Shown in pieces: positions 8,589 to 15,664 of a stretch of DNA of 32,294 bases. The DNA comes from DATMTS01 sp035564555 (lineage in GTDB: Bacteria; Actinomycetota; Actinomycetes; Actinomycetales; Microbacteriaceae). The notes under the pieces were generated by a model. It was given only the letters and a program-made list of their open reading frames with translations, was not told the DNA's origin and searched no databases. The stretch is from positions 1 through 32,294 of the forward strand of contig DATMTS010000077.1 in NCBI GenBank assembly GCA_035564555.1, written 5' to 3'. Position numbers and translations under genes: made by a program. Within the stretch, counting starts at the first letter, position 1, and each line of letters opens with the position of its first letter.

Positions 8589-8655
8589 GGGCGGCTCCTT
8601 CATCGGTGTACTGCCATTCTGCGTCGTGAGTTGCGGATCGCCGGCAGACCGGCGC

Positions 8656-8696
8656 TTGACCGCGAGAACCGCATCAGCTATATTCCGTACGGAATA
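8656..8696 (+). promoter_or_regulatory. padR promoter with overlapping 16-bp palindromic operator
   Basis: TTGACC at 8656-8661, a 17-base spacer and TATATT at 8679-8684 make a near-consensus promoter facing padR. The perfect palindrome TATTCCGTACGGAATA (8681-8696) covers the -10 and the expected transcription start. This is the layout of an autorepressor operator, presumably for the PadR protein encoded 50 bp downstream. The same site sits upstream of the divergent kynA gene, where CAGAAT (minus strand, 8621-8616) could be the -10. Confidence 0.72.
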
Positions 8697-8745
8697 ATCG
8701 GCGAGGGACAGCTTAGGTCGCTACCGAGCAAGCAGGAGAGGAACC

Positions 8746-9303
8746 ATGGCCCCGAACGTCACTCCGCTCGGCATCGCCGCCCTCGCCTTGCTGATCGAAC
8801 GCCCCATGCATCCCTATGAGATGTACCAATTGCTCGTCCAGCGCGCCGAGGATCACATCGTCAAGGTGCGCCCGGGCTCGCTCTATCACACGATCGACCG
8901 GCTGCAGGATGCCGGGCTCGTGCAGGTGGTCGGAACGGAGCGAGAAGGCAATCGACCAGAGCGCACGACCTATCAGATCACCGAAGTGGGACGCCAGGCG
9001 CTCATCGAACGGGTGGCGGACATGCTGGGCACCCCGGCCAAGGAGTACCCCCAGTTCCCGCTCGCGATCGGCGAGGCGCACAACCTGCCGCACGCCACGG
9101 TGATCGAACTGTTGCGGCGACGCATGGTGCAGTTGAAGGCCGATCGCGAGTTCCTGACGGCCGGCATCGCCGATGTGCAGGCGAAGGGGCTCGAGCGCAA
9201 GTTCTGGCTCGACATCCCGTACCTGCTCGCCCTGCGCGAGGCCGAGATCAGCTGGCTCGGCGCACTTCTCGACGACTTCGAGTCAGGGGCCGTGACATGG
9301 TAG
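8746..9303 (+). CDS. PadR-family transcriptional regulator
   Basis: The product is a 185-residue repressor with the PadR winged-helix domain at about 8-85 (GIAALALLIERPMHPYEMYQ, then VRPGSLYHTIDRLQDAGLV and the wing ending in YQITEVGR) and a C-terminal helical dimerisation region at about 95-175 (Vir_act_alpha_C type). PadR proteins often answer to phenolic or aromatic ligands and control efflux or detoxification genes. AGGAGAGG precedes the ATG. A transporter gene follows 69 bp downstream on the same strand, and a palindrome overlaps its own promoter, so autoregulated control of the pump is likely. The divergent kynurenine operon may also be a target (inference). Confidence 0.93.
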   Translation: MAPNVTPLGIAALALLIERPMHPYEMYQLLVQRAEDHIVKVRPGSLYHTIDRLQDAGLVQVVGTEREGNRPERTTYQITEVGRQALIERVADMLGTPAKEYPQFPLAIGEAHNLPHATVIELLRRRMVQLKADREFLTAGIADVQAKGLERKFWLDIPYLLALREAEISWLGALLDDFESGAVTW

Positions 9304-9372
9304 CCCGCCGGGGCCCGGCAGGATGTCGGCGGTCGCTCGTAGAATCCAACTCTCTTCAGTGAGGACGTACCG

Positions 9373-10986
9373 ATGAACCGACCGATCCGACCGTGGCCCG
9401 CGCTCTGGGCGCTCGTCATCGGCTTCTTCATGATCCTGATCGACACGACCATAGTGTCGGTCGCGAACCCGAAGATCATGGCGGGGCTGAAGACCGACAT
9501 CAATTCGGTGATCTGGGTCACCAGCGCGTACCTGCTCGCCTACGCCGTCCCGTTGCTGATCACCGGGCGGCTCGGCGACCGGTTCGGTCCGAAGAACATC
9601 TACCTGATCGGCCTCGTGGTCTTCACACTGTCGTCGGCGTGGTGCGGCTTCGCCGGCTCGATCGAACTCCTCATCATCGCCCGGGTCTTCCAGGGGCTGG
9701 GTGCGGCGATGATGACGCCACAGACGATGGCGGTCATCACGCGCATCTTCCCGCCGCAGCACCGCGGTCAGGCGATGGGGATGTGGGGTGCCACGGCCGG
9801 CGTCGCCACGCTGGTCGGGCCGATCCTCGGGGGCGTGCTGGTCGACGCATTCGGCTGGGAGTGGATCTTCTTCATCAACGTGCCCGTCGGCATCGCGGCG
9901 TTCGTGCTCGCCTGGCGGCTGGTGCCCCACCTCGAGACGCACAGTCATCGTTTCGACATTCTGGGCGTGGTGCTGAGCGCAATCGGGATGTTCCTGCTGG
10001 TGTTCGGCATCCAAGAGGGCCAGACGTACGACTGGGGCGAGATCGTCGGGCCGATCAGCGTGTGGAGCTTGATCATCGCGGGCATCGTGGTGCTGGGCCT
10101 GTTCGTGGCGTGGCAGGCGCTCAACAAGAAGGAGCCGCTGCTGCCGCTCGGCCTGTTCACCGACCGAAACTTCGCGATCGCGAACCTGGGCATCACCACC
10201 GTGGGCTTCGCCATCACGAGCATGTCCGTCCCGCTGATCTACTTCATCCAGTTGGTCTACGGGTTCACACCGACCCAGTCGGCTCTGATGCTGGTGCCCA
10301 TGGCGGTGCTCTCGGGTGTGCTCGCGCCGTTCGTCGGCCGACTCGTCGACCGGATCAACCCGCGCTACATCGCCTTCACGGGCATGCTGCTGCTCGCGGG
10401 CGGCCTGTTCTGGTACTCCGCGTGGCTCGACGCCGACGTGAGTACCTGGCCGCGGCTGCTGCTGCCCAGCGCCGTGCTCGGCCTCGCGAACTCCTGCATC
10501 TGGTCGCCGCTGTCGACCACGGCCACGCACAACCTGCCGCCGTCCCAGGCGGGAGCGGGAGCAGGCGTGTACAACACGACGCGTCAGATCGGCGCTGTGC
10601 TGGGCAGTGCATCGATCGCGGCGCTCATGACGGCACGCATCGCCGCCGACCTGCCCAAGGTGCCGGGCAACGGCGCGACCTCCGGGCAGGCGAAATTCGG
10701 TGGATCGCTTCCGGCCTTCCTGCACGCCGACTTCACGAACGCGATGTCTCAGGCGATGCTTCTGCCGGCCTTCGTCGCGCTGCTGGGCGCCGTCGTCGTG
10801 CTCTTCATCGCCAAACCGCAGCACAACGCGGCATGGCAGCAGAGCGCGCGCGCCGGCACGACGTCCGTTCCCGAAGCGGGAGGCCGGCCGTCGGCGGCGC
10901 AGTCGGGCTCCGATCCCGCGCACGCGGCTCCGGTCGCCGGTGATCAGGTCGCGCGGGCCGACGGGCTGGGGTCGCGGATCGACTGA
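9373..10986 (+). CDS. DHA2-family (EmrB/QacA) MFS efflux transporter
   Basis: The 537-residue protein is a proton-driven exporter with about 14 hydrophobic segments. Motif D1 is LIDTTIVSVANP at 22-33, motif A is GRLGDRFGPK at 65-74, and motif C is the Gly/Pro-rich stretch around GVATLVGPILGGVLVD. The hydrophilic C-terminal tail of about 50 residues is Ala/Gly/Ser-rich. It follows padR by 69 bp; TAGAAT at 9340-9345 could be an additional -10, and GAGGA lies before the ATG. Substrates of such pumps are usually hydrophobic or aromatic compounds. The neighbouring kynurenine operon makes anthranilate or kynurenine conceivable cargo, which is speculation from position only. Confidence 0.92.
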   Translation: MNRPIRPWPALWALVIGFFMILIDTTIVSVANPKIMAGLKTDINSVIWVTSAYLLAYAVPLLITGRLGDRFGPKNIYLIGLVVFTLSSAWCGFAGSIELLIIARVFQGLGAAMMTPQTMAVITRIFPPQHRGQAMGMWGATAGVATLVGPILGGVLVDAFGWEWIFFINVPVGIAAFVLAWRLVPHLETHSHRFDILGVVLSAIGMFLLVFGIQEGQTYDWGEIVGPISVWSLIIAGIVVLGLFVAWQALNKKEPLLPLGLFTDRNFAIANLGITTVGFAITSMSVPLIYFIQLVYGFTPTQSALMLVPMAVLSGVLAPFVGRLVDRINPRYIAFTGMLLLAGGLFWYSAWLDADVSTWPRLLLPSAVLGLANSCIWSPLSTTATHNLPPSQAGAGAGVYNTTRQIGAVLGSASIAALMTARIAADLPKVPGNGATSGQAKFGGSLPAFLHADFTNAMSQAMLLPAFVALLGAVVVLFIAKPQHNAAWQQSARAGTTSVPEAGGRPSAAQSGSDPAHAAPVAGDQVARADGLGSRID

Positions 10987-10998
10987 GGTCGGCGAGCC

Positions 10999-11886
10999 CT
11001 AGTGGCGCGCCGGCAAGGCGGGTGTGACCTGGATGCTGTTCGCCCACGGGTCCTCGAATCCGAGTGAGCGCCCGTCGTGCCGGGTGGCGACGCCGTGGTC
11101 GTGCATCCGCTCGGCCAACGCCCCGAGATCATCGTGCGAGGGAACCACGATGTCGACACGTCCCAGTCCGAGCGCGGGGGCGCGTCGGCCGGCACCCGCG
11201 CTGTTCCAGGTGTTCATCGCCATGTGGTGGTGATATCCGCCCGCGCTCACGAAGAGCGCCGAATTGCCCAGGCCGGCTGTCGCGTCGAAGCCGAGCGTGT
11301 CGACGTAGAACTCGCGCGCCGTGGCCACGTCGCCCACCGAGAGGTGCACGTGGCCGACCTTCGCGCCGCCGATCACGGGATCGGCGGCGGAACGCTCGGT
11401 GAGGTGTTCGGCCATGAAGGCGTTGGGGTCGAGGTAGAGCGTGTCCATCTCGACCTGCCCGTGCGTCCAGCTCCACGCCGTGCGGTCGCGGTCCCAGTAC
11501 AGCTCGACGCCGTTTCCCTCCGGATCTGTGAAGTAGAAGGCCTGACTGACCTTGTGATCGGCACTGCCGGTGAAGGTGCCCGGGGCGTTTCGAGCCACGG
11601 AGTAGACGGCGGCGGCCAGCGCCTCCTGCGTCTCGAACAGGATGGCGGTGTGGAACAGCCCTGCCGAGCGCGGGGCGGCGGCGCGCAACTCGGGTGCGAG
11701 CTCGAGGGTGACTACCGGGCTCGTTCCACGGCCCAGCACTGCGGATGCGCCATCCTGCGCGATGACCTGCAACGTCACGGCGTCCCGGTAGTACGCGATC
11801 AGGCGATCGAGGTCGCCGACCTTCAGTGTGACAGGTCCCATCGCGGTGTCAGCGGCGAGCTTGTCGTAAGGGGCGAACGAAGTCAT
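10999..11886 (-). CDS. VOC-superfamily protein, CatE-like (catechol 2,3-dioxygenase-like)
   Basis: The 295-residue protein consists of four beta-alpha-beta-beta-beta modules, as in extradiol dioxygenases such as Bacillus CatE: GPVTLKVGDL (17-26), GLFHTAILFET (76-86), VGHVHLSVGD (177-186) and YHHHMAMNTW (218-227). In the C-terminal half two ligand histidines are plausible (H181, H220), but the expected glutamate position is Q286 in NSIQVTP. In the N-terminal half T20 stands where a His would be, with H79 and E128 present. Whether it is an active ring-cleaving enzyme is therefore open. It converges with the MFS gene (12 bp apart). No strong ribosome-binding site is seen upstream of the ATG. Confidence 0.82.
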   Translation of the reverse strand: MTSFAPYDKLAADTAMGPVTLKVGDLDRLIAYYRDAVTLQVIAQDGASAVLGRGTSPVVTLELAPELRAAAPRSAGLFHTAILFETQEALAAAVYSVARNAPGTFTGSADHKVSQAFYFTDPEGNGVELYWDRDRTAWSWTHGQVEMDTLYLDPNAFMAEHLTERSAADPVIGGAKVGHVHLSVGDVATAREFYVDTLGFDATAGLGNSALFVSAGGYHHHMAMNTWNSAGAGRRAPALGLGRVDIVVPSHDDLGALAERMHDHGVATRHDGRSLGFEDPWANSIQVTPALPARH

Positions 11887-11913
11887 ATCTCACGCAACAA
11901 GCATGCGTGTGCA

Positions 11914-11923
11914 TATATTCCGT
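11914..11923. promoter_or_regulatory. Half-site identical to the padR operator region
   Basis: TATATTCCGT here is identical to 8679-8688 in the padR promoter. It lies 28 bp upstream of the VOC gene start; on the minus strand it supplies TATATG as a possible -10. The second half of the palindrome is absent. A small inverted repeat ATGC-N4-GCAT (11903-11914) is adjacent. Confidence 0.35.
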
Positions 11924-11963
11924 GCTCGCGGCTTGGTCGAGACCGTCCGCTTCTGGCGAACCC

Positions 11964-11995
11964 GGCCGCGACCGGTGCCGGCCGCGACCGGTGCC
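11964..11995. repeat. 16-bp tandem repeat, two perfect copies
   Basis: GGCCGCGACCGGTGCC occurs at 11964-11979 and 11980-11995, followed by a truncated GGCCGGTGCC at 12002-12011 inside the end of the aldo/keto reductase gene. The repeat contains the palindrome ACCGGT and could form part of a terminator, or it may be a slippage product. Confidence 0.75.
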
Positions 11996-11996
11996 G

Positions 11997-13001
11997 TCAG
12001 CGGCCGGTGCCGTCGACCGCGAGCGGCTCGATGGCCGCGATCTCGTCCGCGGTCAGTGCGGGCGCCCGCAGCGCCGCAACGTTCTGCTCCAGCTGGGCGA
12101 CACTGGAGGCCCCGATCAGCGCGCTCGTCACCTGAGGCCGACGCAGCACCCAGCTCAGTGCGAGTTGCGCCAGTGTCTGCTGCCGGCTCGCGGCGATGTC
12201 GGCCAAGGCTCGCGCACGCGTCAGATAGACGTCATCGACGCTCGACGGCTTCAGGAAGTGGCTCTGGGCTGCGCGCGAATCGGCCGGAATCGAGCCGGAG
12301 AGGTACCGATCGGTGAGCAGCCCCTGCGCCAGTGGCGAGAACACGATGCAGCCGACGCCGAGGTCGTCCAGGGTGTCGAGCAGTCCTGCTTCCACGTGCC
12401 GGTTGAACATCGAGTAGCTCGCCTGGTGGATCAGCAGCGGAACGCCTTCGTCGGCCAGCGCGGCCGCCGCCGCCCGCGTCTGCTCCGGGGAGTAGTTCGA
12501 GATCCCGGCATACAAGGCCTTGCCCTGCCGCACGGCGGTGGCCAGTGCACCCATCGTCTCTTCGATGGGTGTGCGGGGATCGGGCCGGTGCGAGTAGAAG
12601 ATGTCGACGTAGTCCATTCGCAGCCGGCCCAGACTCTGATCCAGCGAAGCGAGCAGGTTCTTGCGGGAGCCCCATTCTCCGTACGGACCCTCCCACATGT
12701 GGTAACCGGCTTTGCTGGATACCACGATCTCGTCACGGTACGGCCGCAAGTCTTCGGTGAAGATGCGGCCGAAGTTCGTCTCGGCGGAGCCGGCGGGAGG
12801 ACCGTAGTTGTTCGCGAGGTCGAAGTGCGTCACACCCAGGTCGAAGGCGCGGCGCAGGATCTCCCGCTGAGTTTGAATCGGCCGCTCGTGTCCGAAATTG
12901 TGCCAGAGCCCGAGGGACAGTTGCGGCAGATTCAGGCCGCTGCGTCCGGATCGCAGGTAGGGCATCCGGTCGTAACGGTTGGATGCGGCGACGTAGGTCA
13001 T
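11997..13001 (-). CDS. Aldo/keto reductase, YghZ-like (L-glyceraldehyde 3-phosphate reductase type)
   Basis: This is a 334-residue NADPH-dependent reductase of small aldehydes. The catalytic tetrad is D61, Y66 (FDLANNYGPP), K97 (SSKAGY) and H138 (YSHRPD). The stretches GLWHNFG, GYHMWEGPYGEWGSRKN and VFSPLAQGLLTDRYL are characteristic of the YghZ/GpR and Kv-beta-like branch, which reduces methylglyoxal and L-glyceraldehyde 3-phosphate. The ATG at 13001 has no ribosome-binding site, but TACGAT ends six bases upstream, so the transcript is probably leaderless. It lies 26 bp beyond the purC stop on the same strand and could also receive read-through. The actual substrate is not evident from context. 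Confidence 0.93.
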   Translation of the reverse strand: MTYVAASNRYDRMPYLRSGRSGLNLPQLSLGLWHNFGHERPIQTQREILRRAFDLGVTHFDLANNYGPPAGSAETNFGRIFTEDLRPYRDEIVVSSKAGYHMWEGPYGEWGSRKNLLASLDQSLGRLRMDYVDIFYSHRPDPRTPIEETMGALATAVRQGKALYAGISNYSPEQTRAAAAALADEGVPLLIHQASYSMFNRHVEAGLLDTLDDLGVGCIVFSPLAQGLLTDRYLSGSIPADSRAAQSHFLKPSSVDDVYLTRARALADIAASRQQTLAQLALSWVLRRPQVTSALIGASSVAQLEQNVAALRAPALTADEIAAIEPLAVDGTGR

Positions 13002-13027
13002 TCCGCGATCGTATCGCCCGTCGGCGC

Positions 13028-13957
13028 TCAGTCGCCGGTGAGACGTTCGACCAGCTCGCGGTATCGCGCCGCGGTGCGCGCGACGACGTCGTCGGGCAAC
13101 TCGGGCGGCGTCGCGGCGGAGGCGCCCGACTCAGCCGAAGGGTTCCAATTGGCGCTCAACCAATCGCGCACGATCTGCTTGTCGAAGCTCGCCATGCGCT
13201 CGGCGGGAGTCGTGCCGTTCGCCCAGGCCGAGGCATCCCAGTACCGGCTTGAGTCGCTGGTGAGAACCTCGTCGGCGAGCGTGAGCTCGTCCGTCGCCCG
13301 ATCGAGGCCGAACTCGAACTTGGTGTCCGCGAGAATCAGCCCGCGCTCTTCGGCGATCGCAGCAGCCCTGCGGTAGACCTCGAGAGATGTCGTGCGAAGC
13401 CGGGCGGCGGCATCCTCGCCGATCAGCTCGACCGTGCGGTCGAACGAGATGTTCTCGTCGTGCGCGCCGAGCGGCGCCTTCCAGGCGGGAGTATAGATCG
13501 GCTGGGGCAGCCGGTCGCCGTTCGAGAGGCCCTCGGGCAGCGGCACGCCGCACACGCTTCGGCTCGACTGGTATTCGGCCCAACCGCTGCCGGTCAGATA
13601 GCCGCGCACAACACATTCGATCGGGTACATCTCCAGCGGCTTGACGAGCATCGCGCGCCCGGCGACGGCCGCCGGAATCTGCTCGAGAGCACCGCCCGCG
13701 CCCAGCACGTGATCGGGAACGAGATGATTCGGGATGCCGGTGAGCCGATCGAACCACCAGAGCGACAGCGTCGTGAGCAGTTCTCCCTTGCCGGGGATGC
13801 CTGGTTCGAGCACGTGGTCGAACGCGCTGACCCGATCGCTGGCGACCACGAGCAGCAGGGGTGCATCGTCGAACCCGGTCGCCGAGGCCGGAACGTAAAG
13901 GTCGCGGACCTTGCCAGAATAGGCATGGGTCCAGCCGGGGAGCGTCGTGGAAGTCAC
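13028..13957 (-). CDS. purC: Phosphoribosylaminoimidazole-succinocarboxamide synthase
   Basis: PurC joins aspartate to CAIR in step eight of purine synthesis. At 309 residues it belongs to the longer yeast-like/actinobacterial form rather than the short 240-residue form. SGKVRDLY near the N-terminus, ECVVRGYLTGSGW in the middle and LILADTKFEFG are SAICAR synthetase signatures. The TPATKA motif reads TPAWKA here. The GTG start at 13957 lacks a ribosome-binding site, and TAGCAT ends six bases upstream, indicating a leaderless message. It is divergent from the alditol oxidase gene and separate from the other purine genes in the window. Confidence 0.96.
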   Translation of the reverse strand: MTSTTLPGWTHAYSGKVRDLYVPASATGFDDAPLLLVVASDRVSAFDHVLEPGIPGKGELLTTLSLWWFDRLTGIPNHLVPDHVLGAGGALEQIPAAVAGRAMLVKPLEMYPIECVVRGYLTGSGWAEYQSSRSVCGVPLPEGLSNGDRLPQPIYTPAWKAPLGAHDENISFDRTVELIGEDAAARLRTTSLEVYRRAAAIAEERGLILADTKFEFGLDRATDELTLADEVLTSDSSRYWDASAWANGTTPAERMASFDKQIVRDWLSANWNPSAESGASAATPPELPDDVVARTAARYRELVERLTGD

Positions 13958-13969
13958 CTGATCATGCTA
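13958..13969 (-). promoter_or_regulatory. Leaderless-type purC promoter (-10)
   Basis: On the minus strand TAGCAT (13969-13964) is followed by GATCAG and then the GTG start. A start site 6-7 bases after a -10 would coincide with the start codon. The same spacing recurs at several other genes in the window. Confidence 0.6.
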
Positions 13970-14088
13970 GGCCACGGGCCCAGGCTCCGACCGGCGCCCG
14001 AGCGACGCGCAGGTCGCGGCAGAAGGCCGTGGAGGCGGACTGCCCGCGGCCTGCTAAATTGTCGAGTTCAACATTTGAGAGGCGCGCG

Positions 14089-15408
14089 ATGAACGGGTCA
14101 GCACACGCCGGCGGACCGGCGGAGACGAACTGGTCGGGCAACTACCGCTATGGTGCGCAGGCCATCGTGCGACCGGAGTCCGTCGAGGAGATCCAGGAGG
14201 CCGTCGTGGCGGCCGATCACCTGCGCGCGCTCGGCACCCGGCACACCTTCAACGACATCGCCGACAGCGTCGGCGAGCTGCTGGTGCTCGCCGATCTCCC
14301 TGACCGTTTCGACCTGGACGCCGCGTCCGGCACCGTGACCGTCGGGGCGGCGATGCGCTACGGCGATATCGCCGCTCGGCTGCAGGCATCCGGTTGGGCG
14401 CTCGGCAACCTCGCCTCGCTTCCGCACATCTCAGTCGCCGGAGCCGTTGCGACCGGTACCCACGGTTCAGGTGACCGAAACGGCACCCTCGCCGCCGCCG
14501 TCGCCGGGCTGGAAATCGTGGACGGATCGGGGAACCTGATCGCCTTGCGCCGCGGAGACCCGGACTTCGACGGTGCCGTCGTCTCGCTCGGCGCCCTCGG
14601 AATCGCGACGGCCGTCACTCTCGACATCGTGCCGACGTTCTACGTGCGGCAGAACGTCTACCTCGAACTGCCGTGGCAACGCGTGCTCGAAGATTTCGAT
14701 GCGATCACTTCGGCCGCGTACAGCGTGAGCCTGTTCACCGACTGGAGTGGGCATGCGGTCGAACAGGTGTGGCTGAAGCGCCGCGTGGGTGCGTCGGGTG
14801 CGCCGGAAGCAGCCGATGCGCCGGGTGCCTACCCGGTTGCTTCCGCGAGCCGGGCAGAGGACTTCTTCGGCGCCCGCGCGGCAACGGAGCCCGTGCACAT
14901 GCTGCCCGGCATCTCGGCTGTCAATTGCACGCAGCAGCTGGGCGTCGCCGGGCCGTGGCACGAGCGGCTGCCGCATTTCAGACTGGCGTTCACGCCGAGC
15001 AACGGCGAGGAGATCCAGTCGGAGTACCTCATGTCGCGCAAGCATGCCGCGGCGGCGATCGAGGCAGTACGTCCGCTCGCAGCGCTACTCGCTCCGGTCC
15101 TGCAGATCACGGAGATCCGGACCATGGCCGGCGACAACCTGTGGCTGAGCGAGGCCAACGGGCATGACACGGTGGCCTTCCACTTCACCTGGCGACGCGA
15201 TCAAGCCGGAGTCGAGGCAGTGTTGCCCGCGCTGGAGAGCGCTCTGGCCCCGTTCGGCGCACGCCCGCACTGGGGCAAGGTCTTTCTGGACGAGGCAGGA
15301 GTGGTTCCATCGCTGTACCCGCGGATGTCCGACTTCCGGGGCCTGGTCGGGCGCTACGATCCGCGTGGAGTGTTCGGCAACGCGTACCTGGAGCGGCTGC
15401 TCAGCTGA
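14089..15408 (+). CDS. FAD-dependent alditol oxidase (xylitol oxidase)
   Basis: This protein probably oxidises the primary hydroxyl of sugar alcohols such as xylitol or sorbitol with oxygen, giving the aldose and hydrogen peroxide. The 439-residue protein is of the VAO/PCMH type: FAD-binding half first, with H52 in LGTRHTFNDIADS as the covalent flavin histidine (H46 in Streptomyces AldO), then SVAGAVATGTHGSG. The C-terminal half is an ALO domain with PHWGKVF and a closing YDPRGVFGN. The ATG at 14089 has GAGAGG six bases upstream; TAAATT at 14055-14060 is a plausible -10. An alditol or arabinono-lactone substrate would suit a genome that also degrades arabinan (inference). It is divergent from purC. 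Confidence 0.9.
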   Translation: MNGSAHAGGPAETNWSGNYRYGAQAIVRPESVEEIQEAVVAADHLRALGTRHTFNDIADSVGELLVLADLPDRFDLDAASGTVTVGAAMRYGDIAARLQASGWALGNLASLPHISVAGAVATGTHGSGDRNGTLAAAVAGLEIVDGSGNLIALRRGDPDFDGAVVSLGALGIATAVTLDIVPTFYVRQNVYLELPWQRVLEDFDAITSAAYSVSLFTDWSGHAVEQVWLKRRVGASGAPEAADAPGAYPVASASRAEDFFGARAATEPVHMLPGISAVNCTQQLGVAGPWHERLPHFRLAFTPSNGEEIQSEYLMSRKHAAAAIEAVRPLAALLAPVLQITEIRTMAGDNLWLSEANGHDTVAFHFTWRRDQAGVEAVLPALESALAPFGARPHWGKVFLDEAGVVPSLYPRMSDFRGLVGRYDPRGVFGNAYLERLLS

Positions 15409-15441
15409 GAAGGTGCTTTCGGCCGACCTGGCGCTCCCGGT

Positions 15442-15487
15442 CGCGCCGACGACGGGCGACCGTCCGCGCCGACGACGGGCGACCGTC
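15442..15487. repeat. 23-bp perfect tandem duplication
   Basis: The 23-base unit at 15442-15464 is repeated without change at 15465-15487, just after the alditol oxidase stop, in the convergent gap before the XRE regulator gene. It contains GACGACGGGCGACCGTC. No hairpin pairing between copies is expected because both have the same orientation. Confidence 0.85.
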
Positions 15488-15497
15488 ACGATGCCGG

Positions 15498-15611
15498 TCA
15501 CGATCGAGGGGCGTCGTACTCCTCGTCGGTGAGGTGCTCGCGCCAGCGCACAAGGACCCCCTCGCGCCCGTCGCACGGCGTGACCGGCGGTTCGCCGCAA
15601 CGGAACCAGGT
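15498..15611 (-). pseudogene. Possible 3' remnant of an unidentified gene
   Basis: On the minus strand, 37 codons ending in TGA at 15500-15498 read as plausible protein, beginning TWFRCGEPPVTPCDG and ending HLTDEEYDAPRS. Third positions are mostly G or C, as in real genes here. Two cysteines are spaced C-x7-C. The frame stays open further upstream but has no credible start and runs into the inverted repeat and the regulator gene, so it looks like a truncated C-terminus or a small gene that lost its start. I do not recognise the family. Confidence 0.3.
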
Positions 15612-15664
15612 TTGTGCAACCGAACCAGGAACATCACCGGTTCGGTTGCACAGATGTGGTTCGG
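15601..15664. repeat. 64-bp nested inverted repeat at the 3' end of the XRE regulator gene
   Basis: TGTGCAACCGAACC (15613-15626) and GGTTCGGTTGCACA (15639-15652) are perfect 14-bp arms around a 12-base loop. Outside them CGGAACCA (15601-15608) and TGGTTCGG (15657-15664) pair with one mismatch across symmetric 4-base internal loops. The regulator stop codon (15636-15634) lies in the central loop. It could act as a terminator for the regulator or be a mobile palindromic repeat. Confidence 0.8.

Noticed and set aside
9283..10923. Long open frame on the minus strand opposite the DHA2 transporter
   Set aside because: It is rich in Arg, His, Asp and Gln with no recognisable domain, as expected for the antisense frame of a high-GC membrane protein gene. 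The + strand protein has clear MFS motifs.
13954..13962. TCACCTGAT at the purC start as a third copy of the palindromic element
   Set aside because: Only nine bases match one arm; there is no opposite arm and no TGGATAATCCA centre.
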